Below the pieces are notes generated by a model, which was not told the origin of the DNA, did no database searches, and was given only the letters and a program-made list of their open reading frames with translations. A DNA stretch of 64,000 bases, taken from the NCBI GenBank assembly GCA_004011035.1, contig CP025734.1, positions 1,324,001-1,388,000 on the forward strand, written 5' to 3'. This DNA comes from Bdellovibrio sp. qaytius. Its GTDB lineage: Bacteria > Bdellovibrionota > Bdellovibrionia > Bdellovibrionales > Bdellovibrionaceae. The translations under genes and the position numbers were made by a program. Shown here in pieces: positions 35,352 through 44,044 of this stretch (the stretch's first letter is position 1; each line of letters opens with the position of its first letter).

Positions 35352-37300
35352 TACGCTGCCTTTTGAATTTTCTTAATTAAGAAACGTAATTCTTCTGCAG
35401 ACTCTGTTAAGCCTCTTGCAGAAGTTAACGTATCAGCAGATGCTGTCATATTTACTTCAGCTGCAGAAGAAACTGCTCTTACTGAATTAGTGATGTTTTC
35501 AACACCTTTAGAAGATTGAACTACTACGCGAGAAACTTCGTTTGTCGTAGCCGTTTGCTCTTCTACTGAAGCGGCAATTGCACCAGATAAGCTATTTAAT
35601 TTTTCGATTGAAGAAGAAATCTCTGCGATCGCTTCAACAGCAGCAGCAGAATCTTTTTGGATAGCACCGATTTTATTCGTGATATCTTCAGTCGCTTTTG
35701 CAGTTTGTTTTGCTAATTCTTTGACTTCATTCGCAACAACTGCGAAACCTTTACCAGCATCGCCGGCACGAGCAGCTTCGATCGTCGCATTTAAAGCTAA
35801 TAAATTAGTTTGTTGAGCGATAGAGCTAATAACTTTGATCACGTTACCAATTTCTTGAGAACTTGCACCAAGTTTAGCGATTGTTTTATTTGTTTCGATA
35901 GCGTTATTTAAAGTCTCACGAGACATTTGAGCTGACTCATTTGCAGAACGTGAAATCTCTTTAATAGATGCAACCATTTCTTCAGTGTTTGTTGCAACGA
36001 TTTGAACGCCTGTAGCAACTTCAGATGAAACGCCAGTTGCGTATTCAGAATCTTGCGAAGTTTTCTTAGCATTTTCAGACATTTGAGTTGCCATTGAAGT
36101 TAATTGAGTCGCAGAGGAAGCTAAGCCACCAGCCATTGATTCTAATGAGATAATTACTTTACGTAATTCAGTTACATCAGATGCGTATTTTACAACTTTA
36201 AATGGTTTACCGTTAGCATTCATGATTGGATTGTAAGAAGCATTGATCCAGATCTCTTTGCCACCTTTACCAACGCGTTTGTACTCAGCAGCTTCGAATT
36301 CACCACGGTTTAATTTATCCCAGAAGTGAGCGTAAGCTGGAGTGTTCGTGTAAGCAGGTTCACAGAACATTCTGTGATGTTTACCTTGGATTTCAGATAA
36401 AGAATAACCAACTGTATTTAAGAAGTTATCATTAGCAGTTAAAATAGTACCATCTAAATTGAATTCGATCACAGCTTGTGATTTAGAGATCGCTTCAACT
36501 TTACCTTGGAACTCAGCATTTCTTAATTTAGCTTCAGTGATATCAGAAGCAAATTTAACGACTTTGAATGGTTTGCCATTCATATCCATAATTGGATTGT
36601 AAGAAGCATTGATCCAAATTTCTTTATTGTTTTTGCCTAAGCGTTTGTATTCACCAGAATCAAATTCACCGCGACCTAATTTATCCCAAAATTGAGAGTA
36701 AGCCGGAGTAGCCGCGTAAACTGGGTCACAGAACATTCTGTGGTGTTTACCTTTGATTTCAGATAATGAATAACCAACAGCGCCACAGAAGTTATCATTA
36801 GCATGAATGATAGTACCATCTAAGTTAAATTCGATCACAGCTTGTGATTTGCCGATCGCTTCAACTTTACCGTGGTATTCAGCATTTTGTAATTTTTGAG
36901 TTGTGATGTCAGTTGCAAATTTCACAACTTTATAAGGAACACCTTTAGCATCTAAGATTGGATTGTAAGAAGCTTGAATCCAAATCTCTTTTTGGTTTTT
37001 ACCAAAACGTTTGTATTCAGCAGCATCGAATTCACCGCGATTTAATTTAGCCCAAAAGTTTTTATACTCTGGAGAAGCAGCGTAAACTGGATCACAGAAC
37101 ATTCTGTGATGCTGACCTTTTAATTCATCTAAAGAATAACCAACAGCATTGCAAAAATTTGGATTTGCATGTTGAATTGTTCCGTCTAAGTTGAATTCAA
37201 TCACGGCTTGTGAACCGTTGATTGCGTCTAGCCAACCTTTAACCTCAGAAGGTGATTGTTTTGTTGGTGCTGGTGCTGTCTTTTTTGTTTTTGTAGCCAT
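35351..37300 (-). CDS. soluble methyl-accepting chemoreceptor with three near-identical PAS domains
   Basis: The 649-residue receptor has no transmembrane segment and should be cytoplasmic. Residues about 23-385 are three PAS domains with an exact 122-residue period (starts at Ser30, Ser152 and Ser274), each containing [12 protein letters not shown] and HHRMFC. The MCP signalling domain follows, with its hairpin tip [20 protein letters not shown]. The PAS type resembles BdlA-like receptors of Pseudomonas, which sense redox or energy state through PAS. AGGAG lies 11 bases before the ATG. It is the first gene of the operon and shares one base with cheA. The ligand or cofactor is not evident. 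Confidence 0.92.
   Translation of the reverse strand: MATKTKKTAPAPTKQSPSEVKGWLDAINGSQAVIEFNLDGTIQHANPNFCNAVGYSLDELKGQHHRMFCDPVYAASPEYKNFWAKLNRGEFDAAEYKRFGKNQKEIWIQASYNPILDAKGVPYKVVKFATDITTQKLQNAEYHGKVEAIGKSQAVIEFNLDGTIIHANDNFCGAVGYSLSEIKGKHHRMFCDPVYAATPAYSQFWDKLGRGEFDSGEYKRLGKNNKEIWINASYNPIMDMNGKPFKVVKFASDITEAKLRNAEFQGKVEAISKSQAVIEFNLDGTILTANDNFLNTVGYSLSEIQGKHHRMFCEPAYTNTPAYAHFWDKLNRGEFEAAEYKRVGKGGKEIWINASYNPIMNANGKPFKVVKYASDVTELRKVIISLESMAGGLASSATQLTSMATQMSENAKKTSQDSEYATGVSSEVATGVQIVATNTEEMVASIKEISRSANESAQMSRETLNNAIETNKTIAKLGASSQEIGNVIKVISSIAQQTNLLALNATIEAARAGDAGKGFAVVANEVKELAKQTAKATEDITNKIGAIQKDSAAAVEAIAEISSSIEKLNSLSGAIAASVEEQTATTNEVSRVVVQSSKGVENITNSVRAVSSAAEVNMTASADTLTSARGLTESAEELRFLIKKIQKAA
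36116..37213 (-). repeat. three tandem 366-base repeats encoding PAS domains
   Basis: Units begin at about 37213, 36847 and 36481 on the minus strand and are exactly 366 bases apart. Codons are conserved across units over long stretches, which indicates recent duplication or ongoing homogenisation of the receptor's sensory part. Unit number could change by homologous recombination. Confidence 0.85.
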
Positions 37301-37528
37301 TTGCTTATTGCTCCTATGTGTTTTCTTTATGTTTTTGAATCCGTTTTAATTTAAAAAATTGGTTGCATAAATCAGTCACTAATCGGATTTCTCCTCTGAA
37401 AACTACATAGGCGAGCAGGGTCTAGTTTCTGTTATGAAGAATTCTACACAGATGGCGATACGCGCAAGGACCTGTCGTCAAGACGTTGGTCGGGAGTTCG
37501 GTTAAAGTCCAATCAAAAAAGTTTAAAA

Positions 37529-37557
37529 TTGAGAATTTTTTAAAACAACGATATGTT
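37529..37557 (+). promoter_or_regulatory. promoter of the E2-like acyltransferase gene
   Basis: TTGAGA (37529-37534) and TATGTT (37552-37557) are 17 bases apart. Transcription should start near 37563-37565, exactly where a 6-bp hairpin (CTGGGC-AAA-GCCCAG, 37563-37577) begins. The message would thus carry a 5'-terminal stem-loop, a known stabilising arrangement. Confidence 0.45.
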
Positions 37558-37588
37558 TTAATCTGGGCAAAGCCCAGTGAGGCAGACA

Positions 37589-38440
37589 GTGGCATTTGAA
37601 GTTTACAAACCGACCTATAAATCTTTATTTCGTAAAATTGCAATCGGCACTTGGTGGAATTCCGGTGACCCTTCAGTCTACGGCATGGCCGAAGTTGATA
37701 TGAGCGAAGCTCTTAAATATATCGAACAGATAAAATTAGAAAAAAACATTTCGCTAACGCCAACACATTTAGTGGGCCAAGCGATGGTTGAGTGTTTAAA
37801 AGTTCGCCCTGAAGTGAATGCAATTATGATTCGCCATCAGATTTATTACCGTAAAAATATCGATATCTTTTTTCAAGTAAATATCGAAGGCGATGACCCT
37901 AAAGATAAAACGGCAAAAGCTGAATTATCAGGTGTCACATTAAGAAATTTACAGACAAAAAATATTTTTCAATTGGCCGATGAACTTAGAGGCAAAGGCA
38001 CTAAATTAAAGAAAAATAAAGAGGGTGAACTGATGAAAGTTCGCTCGACGATGCATTTGATTCCAAATAGCATTATGAAATATGTGTTACTTGGAACTTC
38101 ATTTTTAAATTACGATTTAGGTTTACCAATGCACTGGTTTGGTATTCCGAAAGATCCATTCGGAGCTGTGATGATCACAAGCGTGGGTTCAATGGGTATT
38201 GACTGGGCGTTAGCGCCACTGTGTCCGTATTCACGTTCGCCGATGTTGCTTGCGATTGGTGCGGTTAGAAAATCACCGGTTGTTGTTGAAACAGAAGGTC
38301 AAGCTGATCGTTTAGAAATTCGCCCGACAATGAAAGTCGGCGTTACTTTTGATCACCGTTACATCGACGGCGCACATGCGGCTGATATGTTGCGTGTATT
38401 TAAAGATTGTTTCGCAAATCCAAAAAAATATTTCGGCTAG
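37589..38440 (+). CDS. 2-oxoacid dehydrogenase E2-type acyltransferase domain protein
   Basis: The protein is a free-standing catalytic domain of the dihydrolipoamide acyltransferase family, with the same fold as chloramphenicol acetyltransferase. The key motif is VTFDHRYIDGAHAADML near the C-terminus, with the catalytic His in DHRxxDG. PTHLVGQAMVECLKVRPEVNA is also typical. No lipoyl or E1/E3-binding domains are present, and no E1 or E3 genes are nearby, so it is not a normal E2 subunit. GAGG at 37579-37582 suits the GTG at 37589; the other GTG at 37577 lies inside the upstream hairpin. The acyl acceptor is unknown. Confidence 0.83.
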   Translation: MAFEVYKPTYKSLFRKIAIGTWWNSGDPSVYGMAEVDMSEALKYIEQIKLEKNISLTPTHLVGQAMVECLKVRPEVNAIMIRHQIYYRKNIDIFFQVNIEGDDPKDKTAKAELSGVTLRNLQTKNIFQLADELRGKGTKLKKNKEGELMKVRSTMHLIPNSIMKYVLLGTSFLNYDLGLPMHWFGIPKDPFGAVMITSVGSMGIDWALAPLCPYSRSPMLLAIGAVRKSPVVVETEGQADRLEIRPTMKVGVTFDHRYIDGAHAADMLRVFKDCFANPKKYFG

Positions 38441-39082
38441 TTAAGTTGACGGAAAAAACATATCACAGTTCATTTTTTCAGATTTGATGTGATATTCTTT
38501 TCCCTGAAATTTAAACTTTAACTCTTCAGCGTGTAAAAACATGCGTTCAGTTTTGTACATCGCTCCCATTTTCAAATTATAACTTTCATCATTGTAACGG
38601 GTATCACCCATAATAGCGTGTTTTGCTAAAACAGCATGTTTTCTAATTTGATGTTGGCGCCCAGTTTTGATTTCACATAACACTTCAGTAAAATACTGAT
38701 TCGTGCGAACAACGTTAACTAGAGTTAAACAGTTTTTGCGATCTGAAGCTTTGCCTTGTGGATTTTTACGCCCTTCAGCTTTATCAGATAACGGCAGATC
38801 CCATTGCAAAGAGTGAGGCTTATCATTCCAACCGCCACGTAATAGAGCGCGGTAGATTTTTTGCCCTGACTGTAGGCTTTGAGTTAAAGCTTCGTGATCT
38901 TTTGGGTCATGAGCGACAACCACTAATCCGCTGGTTTGTTGATCAATGCGGTTTACAAAGCTTTGAGGCAGCTTACGCTCAACCAGCCAGTCTAAAAGAC
39001 TAGGCTTTTCATTGTGCACAGAAACACCTTCAGGTTTGTTGAGCACGATAAAAAAAACATTGTTTTCTAAGATTGAAATCAT
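38441..39082 (-). CDS. RluA-family pseudouridine synthase
   Basis: The 213-residue enzyme isomerises uridine to pseudouridine in rRNA or tRNA. It has VLNKPEGVSVHN at the start, the catalytic Asp in NRIDQQTSGLVVVA, the IYRALLRG strand, IKTGRQHQIRKHA and the late HAEELKF. There is no S4 RNA-binding domain, as in RluA/TruC-type members. The target position cannot be inferred. Its start is 16 bases from the divergent start at 39099, and its end abuts the convergent E2-like gene. Confidence 0.92.
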   Translation of the reverse strand: MISILENNVFFIVLNKPEGVSVHNEKPSLLDWLVERKLPQSFVNRIDQQTSGLVVVAHDPKDHEALTQSLQSGQKIYRALLRGGWNDKPHSLQWDLPLSDKAEGRKNPQGKASDRKNCLTLVNVVRTNQYFTEVLCEIKTGRQHQIRKHAVLAKHAIMGDTRYNDESYNLKMGAMYKTERMFLHAEELKFKFQGKEYHIKSEKMNCDMFFPST

Positions 39083-39098
39083 GGTATATTCTTAGCAT

Positions 39099-39452
39099 AT
39101 GATGAATGACGAAGAAATCAAAAACGAAGAAACAACTACACAAGAATCGACAGAGACTCCTAAGGAAAAAGTAAAAATTGAATTTCCTTACAGCGAAGTC
39201 GTGCGCGAGAAAGCTCCAAAGGTATTTGATGTGGCTGAAAATGTAGCTACTCAATGGAAGAACGACGAAAAATTCGAAGTCGGTCTTTCTAATCCTTATG
39301 CCGAAGTCGCAGCCGTTAAAGCTTTAGAAAAAGCAAAAGAAGTTGAAAAGAAGTTAGAAGAAAAAGGCGTCATCTCTATGGCTAAAATGGGCGTACAGAT
39401 TGCTCAACTTCAAGTTCAATCAATTCTTTCAAAATTTAATAAGAAGTCTTAG
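39099..39452 (+). CDS. small acidic/helical protein of unknown function
   Basis: The 117-residue cytoplasmic protein has an acidic, disordered-looking N-terminus (about residues 1-25), a middle segment with FDVAENVATQWKND and a helical C-terminal half rich in Ala, Lys and Glu. I recognise no family. It is the first gene of a tightly packed set: it shares one base with bolA (TAGTG), which in turn overlaps the yegD-type gene by 8 bases. This packing supports its being real. Confidence 0.72.
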   Translation: MMNDEEIKNEETTTQESTETPKEKVKIEFPYSEVVREKAPKVFDVAENVATQWKNDEKFEVGLSNPYAEVAAVKALEKAKEVEKKLEEKGVISMAKMGVQIAQLQVQSILSKFNKKS

Positions 39453-39736
39453 TGAATCGCGAAGAACGCATTAAGGCGATCTTAAAACAGTTAAACCCGT
39501 TAGTGCTCGAGTTAAAAAACGACAGCGCTAAACACGCAAACCATGTTGAACACTTGGGGAGCGCAGGCTTTACTGGCGAAACACATTATAAGGCAAAAAT
39601 AGTTTCTGAAGTTTTTGAAGGTCTATCACGCGTAGACCGCCAAAGAAAAGTCTACGATCTGTTAAAAGAAGAATTCACCTCAGGCTTACACGCTTTTGAA
39701 TTAAAAACGTTAACGCCGAAAGAGCATAATGTCTAA
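39452..39736 (+). CDS. bolA: BolA/IbaG-family protein
   Basis: The 94-residue protein fits the BolA fold: HVEHLGSAGFTGETHYKAKIVSEVFEGLSR-type core (strand-helix pattern SAGF.GETHY and VS..F.G.SRV.RQR), and GLHAFELKTLTPKE at the end. BolA proteins bind [2Fe-2S] clusters with monothiol glutaredoxins and influence transcription, cell shape and stress response. The start is a GTG that shares a base with the preceding stop. Confidence 0.92.
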   Translation: MNREERIKAILKQLNPLVLELKNDSAKHANHVEHLGSAGFTGETHYKAKIVSEVFEGLSRVDRQRKVYDLLKEEFTSGLHAFELKTLTPKEHNV

Positions 39737-41042
39737 ATCGCCACTTTCGACGAAGTCGAAGCAACCGATACTGGCGATCGATTTCGGCACCAGTAACTCA
39801 CTGGTGGGCTGTGTGTACAATGGTGAAAAGACCTTAGCGTTACCCATTGATGATTTAAACGCTGATCCAACAATGATGCGCACGTTATTATATTTTCCCG
39901 AGCCAGATATTTGTTTTTACGGCCAACGTGCGATCGAAGAATTTTTAGAAAACGATATGGAAGGGCGATTATTCAGATCGTTCAAAACCCATTTACCGAA
40001 TCAAGCCTACCTTGGAACAATGTTTAAAAACCGCGTTCTTTCGTTAGAAAATATTATCGGTTTATTTTTATTAGAATTAAAAAAACGCGCCGAACTAGCG
40101 ATCGGTCAAAAAGTCACTCACGTCGTGATGGGAAGACCCGCACGTTATTCAATGGATGAAGTGGCCGATGGTTTTGCTTTACACAGAATGCAGCGCGCTT
40201 GTCAGTTTGCAGGCTTCACGGATGTGCAGTTTATTCCAGAACCCTTAGCTGCCGCATTCGATTACCGAAGAAATGCCACCGAAGAAAAAACAATCCTTAT
40301 CGGAGATTTCGGCGGAGGAACCTCTGATTTCACGATCATGCGTATTAACCCAAAAGAATTTAGTAAAAAAGACGTGCTATCAATTGAAGGGTGCCCACTT
40401 GCGGGTGATGCCTTAGACAGTATTTTTATGTCGAATAAATTAAACGAATATTTCGGCGCAAAAACCAGATACATGCTGCCGATGTCATCGAATGTGATGA
40501 CGATGCCGCCCAATGTAACTACGCGTTTAAATCATCCAGCACACATCGTGCATTTAAAAGATAAAGAAACCTACGAGTTCGTTAAAGAAGTTAAAAAGTG
40601 CGCCTTAACTCCAAAAGATGCCGCCGGCGTTGATCGTTTGTTTGCGCTAATTGAAGATAATCAGATCTTTCCATTTTTTGAAACTATCGAAGCCAGCAAA
40701 AAAGAACTCTCTAAAAGTAAGACTTCTAATTTTAAATTCGATTATCCAGATATCGAAGTGTACGAGACATTTTCAACTGATCAATTTGTCGCGTGGGCGA
40801 ATGATATTAAAAATAATATTATCAGCGCCTTAGACCGTTCTCTTCAGCAATCGGGTTTAACAGAAAAAGATATCGATTTAGTGTGCTTAACGGGTGGAAC
40901 ATCAAAAGTTCCGTTAATTCGCCAAGAGTTTGAAAATCGCTTCGGTATCGAAAAGCTGCAAACTCAGACAGAGTTTCATAGCGTAACAGCAGGTTTAGTT
41001 GAAGTGGCTGCGTTGTGGGAAAAAGGTCAAACTGTAAGCTAA
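39729..41042 (+). CDS. yegD: YegD-type Hsp70-like chaperone
   Basis: The 437-residue protein is an actin-fold ATPase of the Hsp70 superfamily. Motifs are LAIDFGTSNSLVGCVY (phosphate 1), LIGDFGGGTSDFTIMR (phosphate 2) and LTGGTSKVPLIRQEFENRFG (adenosine). The short length, without a normal DnaK substrate-binding domain and lid, and the strand YFPEPDICFYG match YegD. Its clients are not known. It overlaps bolA by 8 bases and is part of a three-gene unit. Confidence 0.88.
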   Translation: MSKSPLSTKSKQPILAIDFGTSNSLVGCVYNGEKTLALPIDDLNADPTMMRTLLYFPEPDICFYGQRAIEEFLENDMEGRLFRSFKTHLPNQAYLGTMFKNRVLSLENIIGLFLLELKKRAELAIGQKVTHVVMGRPARYSMDEVADGFALHRMQRACQFAGFTDVQFIPEPLAAAFDYRRNATEEKTILIGDFGGGTSDFTIMRINPKEFSKKDVLSIEGCPLAGDALDSIFMSNKLNEYFGAKTRYMLPMSSNVMTMPPNVTTRLNHPAHIVHLKDKETYEFVKEVKKCALTPKDAAGVDRLFALIEDNQIFPFFETIEASKKELSKSKTSNFKFDYPDIEVYETFSTDQFVAWANDIKNNIISALDRSLQQSGLTEKDIDLVCLTGGTSKVPLIRQEFENRFGIEKLQTQTEFHSVTAGLVEVAALWEKGQTVS

Positions 41043-41059
41043 CGGGTGACCGATACCTA

Positions 41060-41329
41060 TTAAAACTCGTTCAAACGTTCTTTTAGGTCTTCAATAAGTG
41101 AGCGAACTTTATCTAATTGCTCTTCTTCAGGAGATTTCAGGTCTTCTTTTTGTTCATTCTCTGACCACGAGCCTAAGGCAGACTTTAAATCAGTCTGTAA
41201 TGATGACCATTTAACCTTCGCTAATCCATTCAGATCAGTTGCGTTCAACGGCGCACCTAAAGGTGCTTTTGGTGCAGCTAGTCCCGATTTCGCGGCGCTG
41301 CTTTTTTTATTCGACTTCTTGTTGCTCAT
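41060..41329 (-). CDS. small Lys/Ala-rich protein of unknown function
   Basis: The 89-residue protein has a basic, low-complexity start (SNKKSNKKSSAAKSG), a Pro/Leu/Ala turn region and an acidic helical C-terminus (EEEQLDKVRSLIEDLKERL) likely to form a coiled coil. No family is recognised. It lies convergent to yegD and divergent to ettA, with its own start 65 bases from ettA. Confidence 0.6.
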   Translation of the reverse strand: MSNKKSNKKSSAAKSGLAAPKAPLGAPLNATDLNGLAKVKWSSLQTDLKSALGSWSENEQKEDLKSPEEEQLDKVRSLIEDLKERLNEF

Positions 41330-41341
41330 TCTAAAGTTGTG

Positions 41342-41369
41342 TTGCCTTTAACCTCTATGGTACTAATAT
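41342..41369 (+). promoter_or_regulatory. promoter of ettA
   Basis: TTGCCT (41342-41347) and TAATAT (41364-41369), 16 bases apart, lie 25 bases upstream of the ettA ATG. AGGGAG follows at 41384-41389, so a short leader with a good ribosome binding site results. Confidence 0.42.
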
Positions 41370-41394
41370 CACTTCGAAAATCAAGGGAGAAAAG

Positions 41395-43068
41395 ATGTCT
41401 CAAGATATTATCTACACAATGAAGGGTGTATCTAAAGTATACCCACCAAACCGTTTTGTATTAAAAGATATTTATTTATCATATTTTTATGGCGCAAAAA
41501 TCGGCGTTCTAGGTCTAAACGGATCTGGTAAATCATCGTTGCTAAAAATTATGGCGGGTGTCGACACTGAATTTTTAGGTGAAGCATTTCCAGCAAAGAA
41601 GATGAAAGTCGGCTACTTAGAACAAGAACCTAAATTAGATGAAACATTAAACGTGCGCGATAATATTTTTTCTCAAATGGGAGACCTTCCTCACTTGATG
41701 AAAGAATACAATGCAATCAACGATAAATTCTCTGATCCTGATTTAGATCCGGACGAGATGAATAACTTGATTGAAAAACAAGGTAACCTTCAAGAAAAAA
41801 TCGAAGCGTTAGGCGGTTGGGAAGTCGATCAAAAAATCGAACTTGTGATCGATGCTTTACGTTGTCCAGAACCAGATTCTCCAGTGGCGCATTTATCAGG
41901 TGGTGAAAAACGCCGTGTAGCACTCGCTCGTTTAATTATGTCGAACCCAGATATTTTATTACTGGATGAGCCGACGAATCACTTGGATGCTGAATCTGTA
42001 GGTTGGTTAGAGCAATACCTTCATAAATTTCCAGGTACTGTTATCGCTGTTACCCATGATCGTTACTTCTTAGATAACGTGGCTGGTTGGATTTTAGAAT
42101 TAGACCGCGGTGAAGGTATTCCATGGAAAGGTAATTACTCTTCATGGTTAGAACAAAAAGATAAACGTTTAGCGCAAGAGCAACAATCTCAAAGTAAAAA
42201 AGCAAAAACATTAGAGCGCGAGTTAGAATGGATCCGTCAGGGTGCAAAAGCTCGTCAATCTAAGTCTAAAGCGCGTATCCATGCTTACGAAGATTTATTA
42301 AAAGAGCCATCAGCTGAAAAATTACAAGAGATGTCGATCTACATCCCGGCAGGCCCACGCTTAGGTAATATCGTTGTTGAAGCTCAAGGCGTAACAAAAG
42401 GTTACGGCAAAAAATTATTATTAGACGGCGTTGATTTCGTGATCCCTAAAGGAGCGATCGTTGGAGTTATCGGGCCAAATGGTGCTGGTAAATCAACATT
42501 ATTCAAAATGATCACAGGCAAAGAAACAGCTGATTCAGGAACTTTCAAAGTCGGTGAAACAGTAAAAATTGCTTACGTTGATCAAACACGTGAAACTCTT
42601 GATCCGAATAAAACGATTTATGAAGAATTATCAGGCGGAGCAGATCTAATTAAATTAGGTAACCGCGAAATTCCAGCTCGTCAGTACGTGAGCTGGTTTA
42701 ATTTCTCGGGTTCAGACCAACAGAAAAAAGTGGGCACATTATCAGGCGGAGAACGTAATCGCGTGAACATGGCTAAAATCTTAAAAGAAGGTGCGAACTT
42801 ACTTTTACTAGATGAGCCGACGAATGACTTAGACGTAAATACAATGCGCGCACTTGAAGAAGCCTTAAACGAATTCGGCGGATCTGCGATTGTGATTTCG
42901 CATGATCGTTGGTTTTTAGATCGCGTTTGTACTCACACAATGGCGTTTGAAGGTGATTCAAAAGTTTACTTCTATCCAGGAAGTTTCTCTGAATACGAAG
43001 AAGACCGTAAAAAACGCATGGGTGAAGACGCAACTCCAAAACGTATCCGCTATAGAATGATTCAATAG
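41395..43068 (+). CDS. ettA: ABC-F translation factor EttA
   Basis: EttA gates entry of ribosomes into elongation according to the ADP/ATP ratio. The 557-residue protein has two ABC domains without membrane segments: Walker A GLNGSGKSSL and GPNGAGKSTL, signatures HLSGGEKRRVAL and LSGGERNRVNM, Walker B LLLDEPTNHLD and LLLDEPTNDLD. The start IYTMKGVSKVYPPNR and the linker WIRQGAKARQSKSKARI are characteristic of EttA. Length equals that of the E. coli protein. Confidence 0.96.
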   Translation: MSQDIIYTMKGVSKVYPPNRFVLKDIYLSYFYGAKIGVLGLNGSGKSSLLKIMAGVDTEFLGEAFPAKKMKVGYLEQEPKLDETLNVRDNIFSQMGDLPHLMKEYNAINDKFSDPDLDPDEMNNLIEKQGNLQEKIEALGGWEVDQKIELVIDALRCPEPDSPVAHLSGGEKRRVALARLIMSNPDILLLDEPTNHLDAESVGWLEQYLHKFPGTVIAVTHDRYFLDNVAGWILELDRGEGIPWKGNYSSWLEQKDKRLAQEQQSQSKKAKTLERELEWIRQGAKARQSKSKARIHAYEDLLKEPSAEKLQEMSIYIPAGPRLGNIVVEAQGVTKGYGKKLLLDGVDFVIPKGAIVGVIGPNGAGKSTLFKMITGKETADSGTFKVGETVKIAYVDQTRETLDPNKTIYEELSGGADLIKLGNREIPARQYVSWFNFSGSDQQKKVGTLSGGERNRVNMAKILKEGANLLLLDEPTNDLDVNTMRALEEALNEFGGSAIVISHDRWFLDRVCTHTMAFEGDSKVYFYPGSFSEYEEDRKKRMGEDATPKRIRYRMIQ

Positions 43069-43133
43069 CGGTGTGAATACGCCTTCGTCCTAGCGCCTTG
43101 ATCTAACCACTATTGAATATCAACGAGGTAATT

Positions 43134-43610
43134 ATGATTCACTTTTTGTGCGGTAAAATTGCTTCGGGTAAATCGACGTTAGCTGCAAGGCTAGCGTCGC
43201 AACCAAATACTATTTTGCTCAGCGAAGATAAATGGTTATATGGTCTTTATCCTCATGAAATTAAGACGATTGATGATTATGCGAAGTGTTCACAAAGACT
43301 TCGCGAAGTTTTAAGTTCGCATATTTTGAATTTATTAAAATGTAACTTAAATCTTGTTCTGGATTTTCCGGCCAATACGCTTAATCAGCGCGCCTGGTTT
43401 AAAAGTTTACTTGAACAATCGGGCGTTGAGCACGAACTGCATTTTTTAGATGTATCAGATGCCACATGCAAAGACCGTTTAAAAAAACGTAATGAATCAG
43501 GCCAGCATGCCTTTCAAACCAGCGATCAACAATTCGATTTATTCACAAAACATTTTGTTAAGCCCTCTGAAAACGAAGGCTTCAATATTATCACGGTTCA
43601 AGTCAGATAA
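43134..43610 (+). CDS. small P-loop kinase-like protein
   Basis: The 158-residue P-loop NTPase begins MIHFLCGKIASGKSTLAARL (Walker A GKIASGKST). It has a Walker-B-like strand NLVLDFPANTL and a lid region CKDRLKKRNESGQHAF, the layout of small-molecule kinases of the AAA_33/zeta-toxin-like group. The substrate is not predictable; no antitoxin-like gene is adjacent. GAGG at 43125-43128 supports the ATG at 43134 over a TTG at 43113. Confidence 0.82.
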   Translation: MIHFLCGKIASGKSTLAARLASQPNTILLSEDKWLYGLYPHEIKTIDDYAKCSQRLREVLSSHILNLLKCNLNLVLDFPANTLNQRAWFKSLLEQSGVEHELHFLDVSDATCKDRLKKRNESGQHAFQTSDQQFDLFTKHFVKPSENEGFNIITVQVR

Positions 43611-43640
43611 GTCTCAGTCTGCAACGAGCAGGTATTAAGC

Positions 43641-43666
43641 GCATGTCAAACTTCTGGTAGACATGC
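43641..43666. repeat. 7-bp inverted repeat upstream of secreted-protein gene
   Basis: GCATGTC (43641-43647) and GACATGC (43660-43666) are perfect complements around a 12-base spacer. The site lies between the P-loop kinase stop and the next start and could be an operator or a weak transcript end. The remaining bases of this 181-base gap show nothing else. Confidence 0.35.
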
Positions 43667-43791
43667 AGCTTTCAAAGTTGTCTCACTCTGAAGCGTTTAA
43701 TGTTTCAGCCAATGTCGCATCAATTACTTATGCATACCAAATTCTGTGGCCACAGCCTTGCACTAATTCTTTTTATGAAAAGGTGGGCACG

Positions 43792-44034
43792 ATGAAAAAT
43801 AAATTACGTTCTGTATTTTTTGTTTTAGCACTAGTTTTCGTTTCACAAGCTAACGCATCAGAGGCCTGCAAAAGAACAATCAAGCATCTTGAAGAAGTTT
43901 GTGTCGCTCTTCCAGAATATGTTGGATGGGATTATGTAAACCATTATGGCGGCGTTGAAGTGACTGGCATTTGTATTTTAAAAAATAGTCAGGGCGGTAT
44001 TGAAGTCGATAAACAGGTCGCCAAGTGCGAATAG
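43792..44034 (+). CDS. small secreted four-cysteine protein
   Basis: This 80-residue protein has a signal peptide (FFVLALVFVSQANA, cleavage at about residue 23). The mature part of about 57 residues has four Cys with spacing C-10-C-23-C-17-C, suggesting two disulphides after export. AGGTGG lies 7 bases before the ATG at 43792, which is therefore preferred to an upstream in-frame ATG at 43663. The protein at 63636 has the same Cys arrangement (C-10-C-25-C-16-C), so the two appear to be paralogues. No family is recognised. Confidence 0.72.
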   Translation: MKNKLRSVFFVLALVFVSQANASEACKRTIKHLEEVCVALPEYVGWDYVNHYGGVEVTGICILKNSQGGIEVDKQVAKCE

Positions 44035-44044
44035 TCGGTGAAAG

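Noticed and set aside
37380-37405. Sigma-28-like box TCCGATTA upstream of the chemoreceptor gene
   Set aside because: The -10 part matches 6 of 8, but no TAAA lies at the right distance (only TAGT at 14 bases). Too weak to report as a promoter.
43134-43610. Zeta-toxin of a toxin-antitoxin pair
   Set aside because: The P-loop kinase is small and no antitoxin-like gene is adjacent; a general small-molecule kinase is the safer call.
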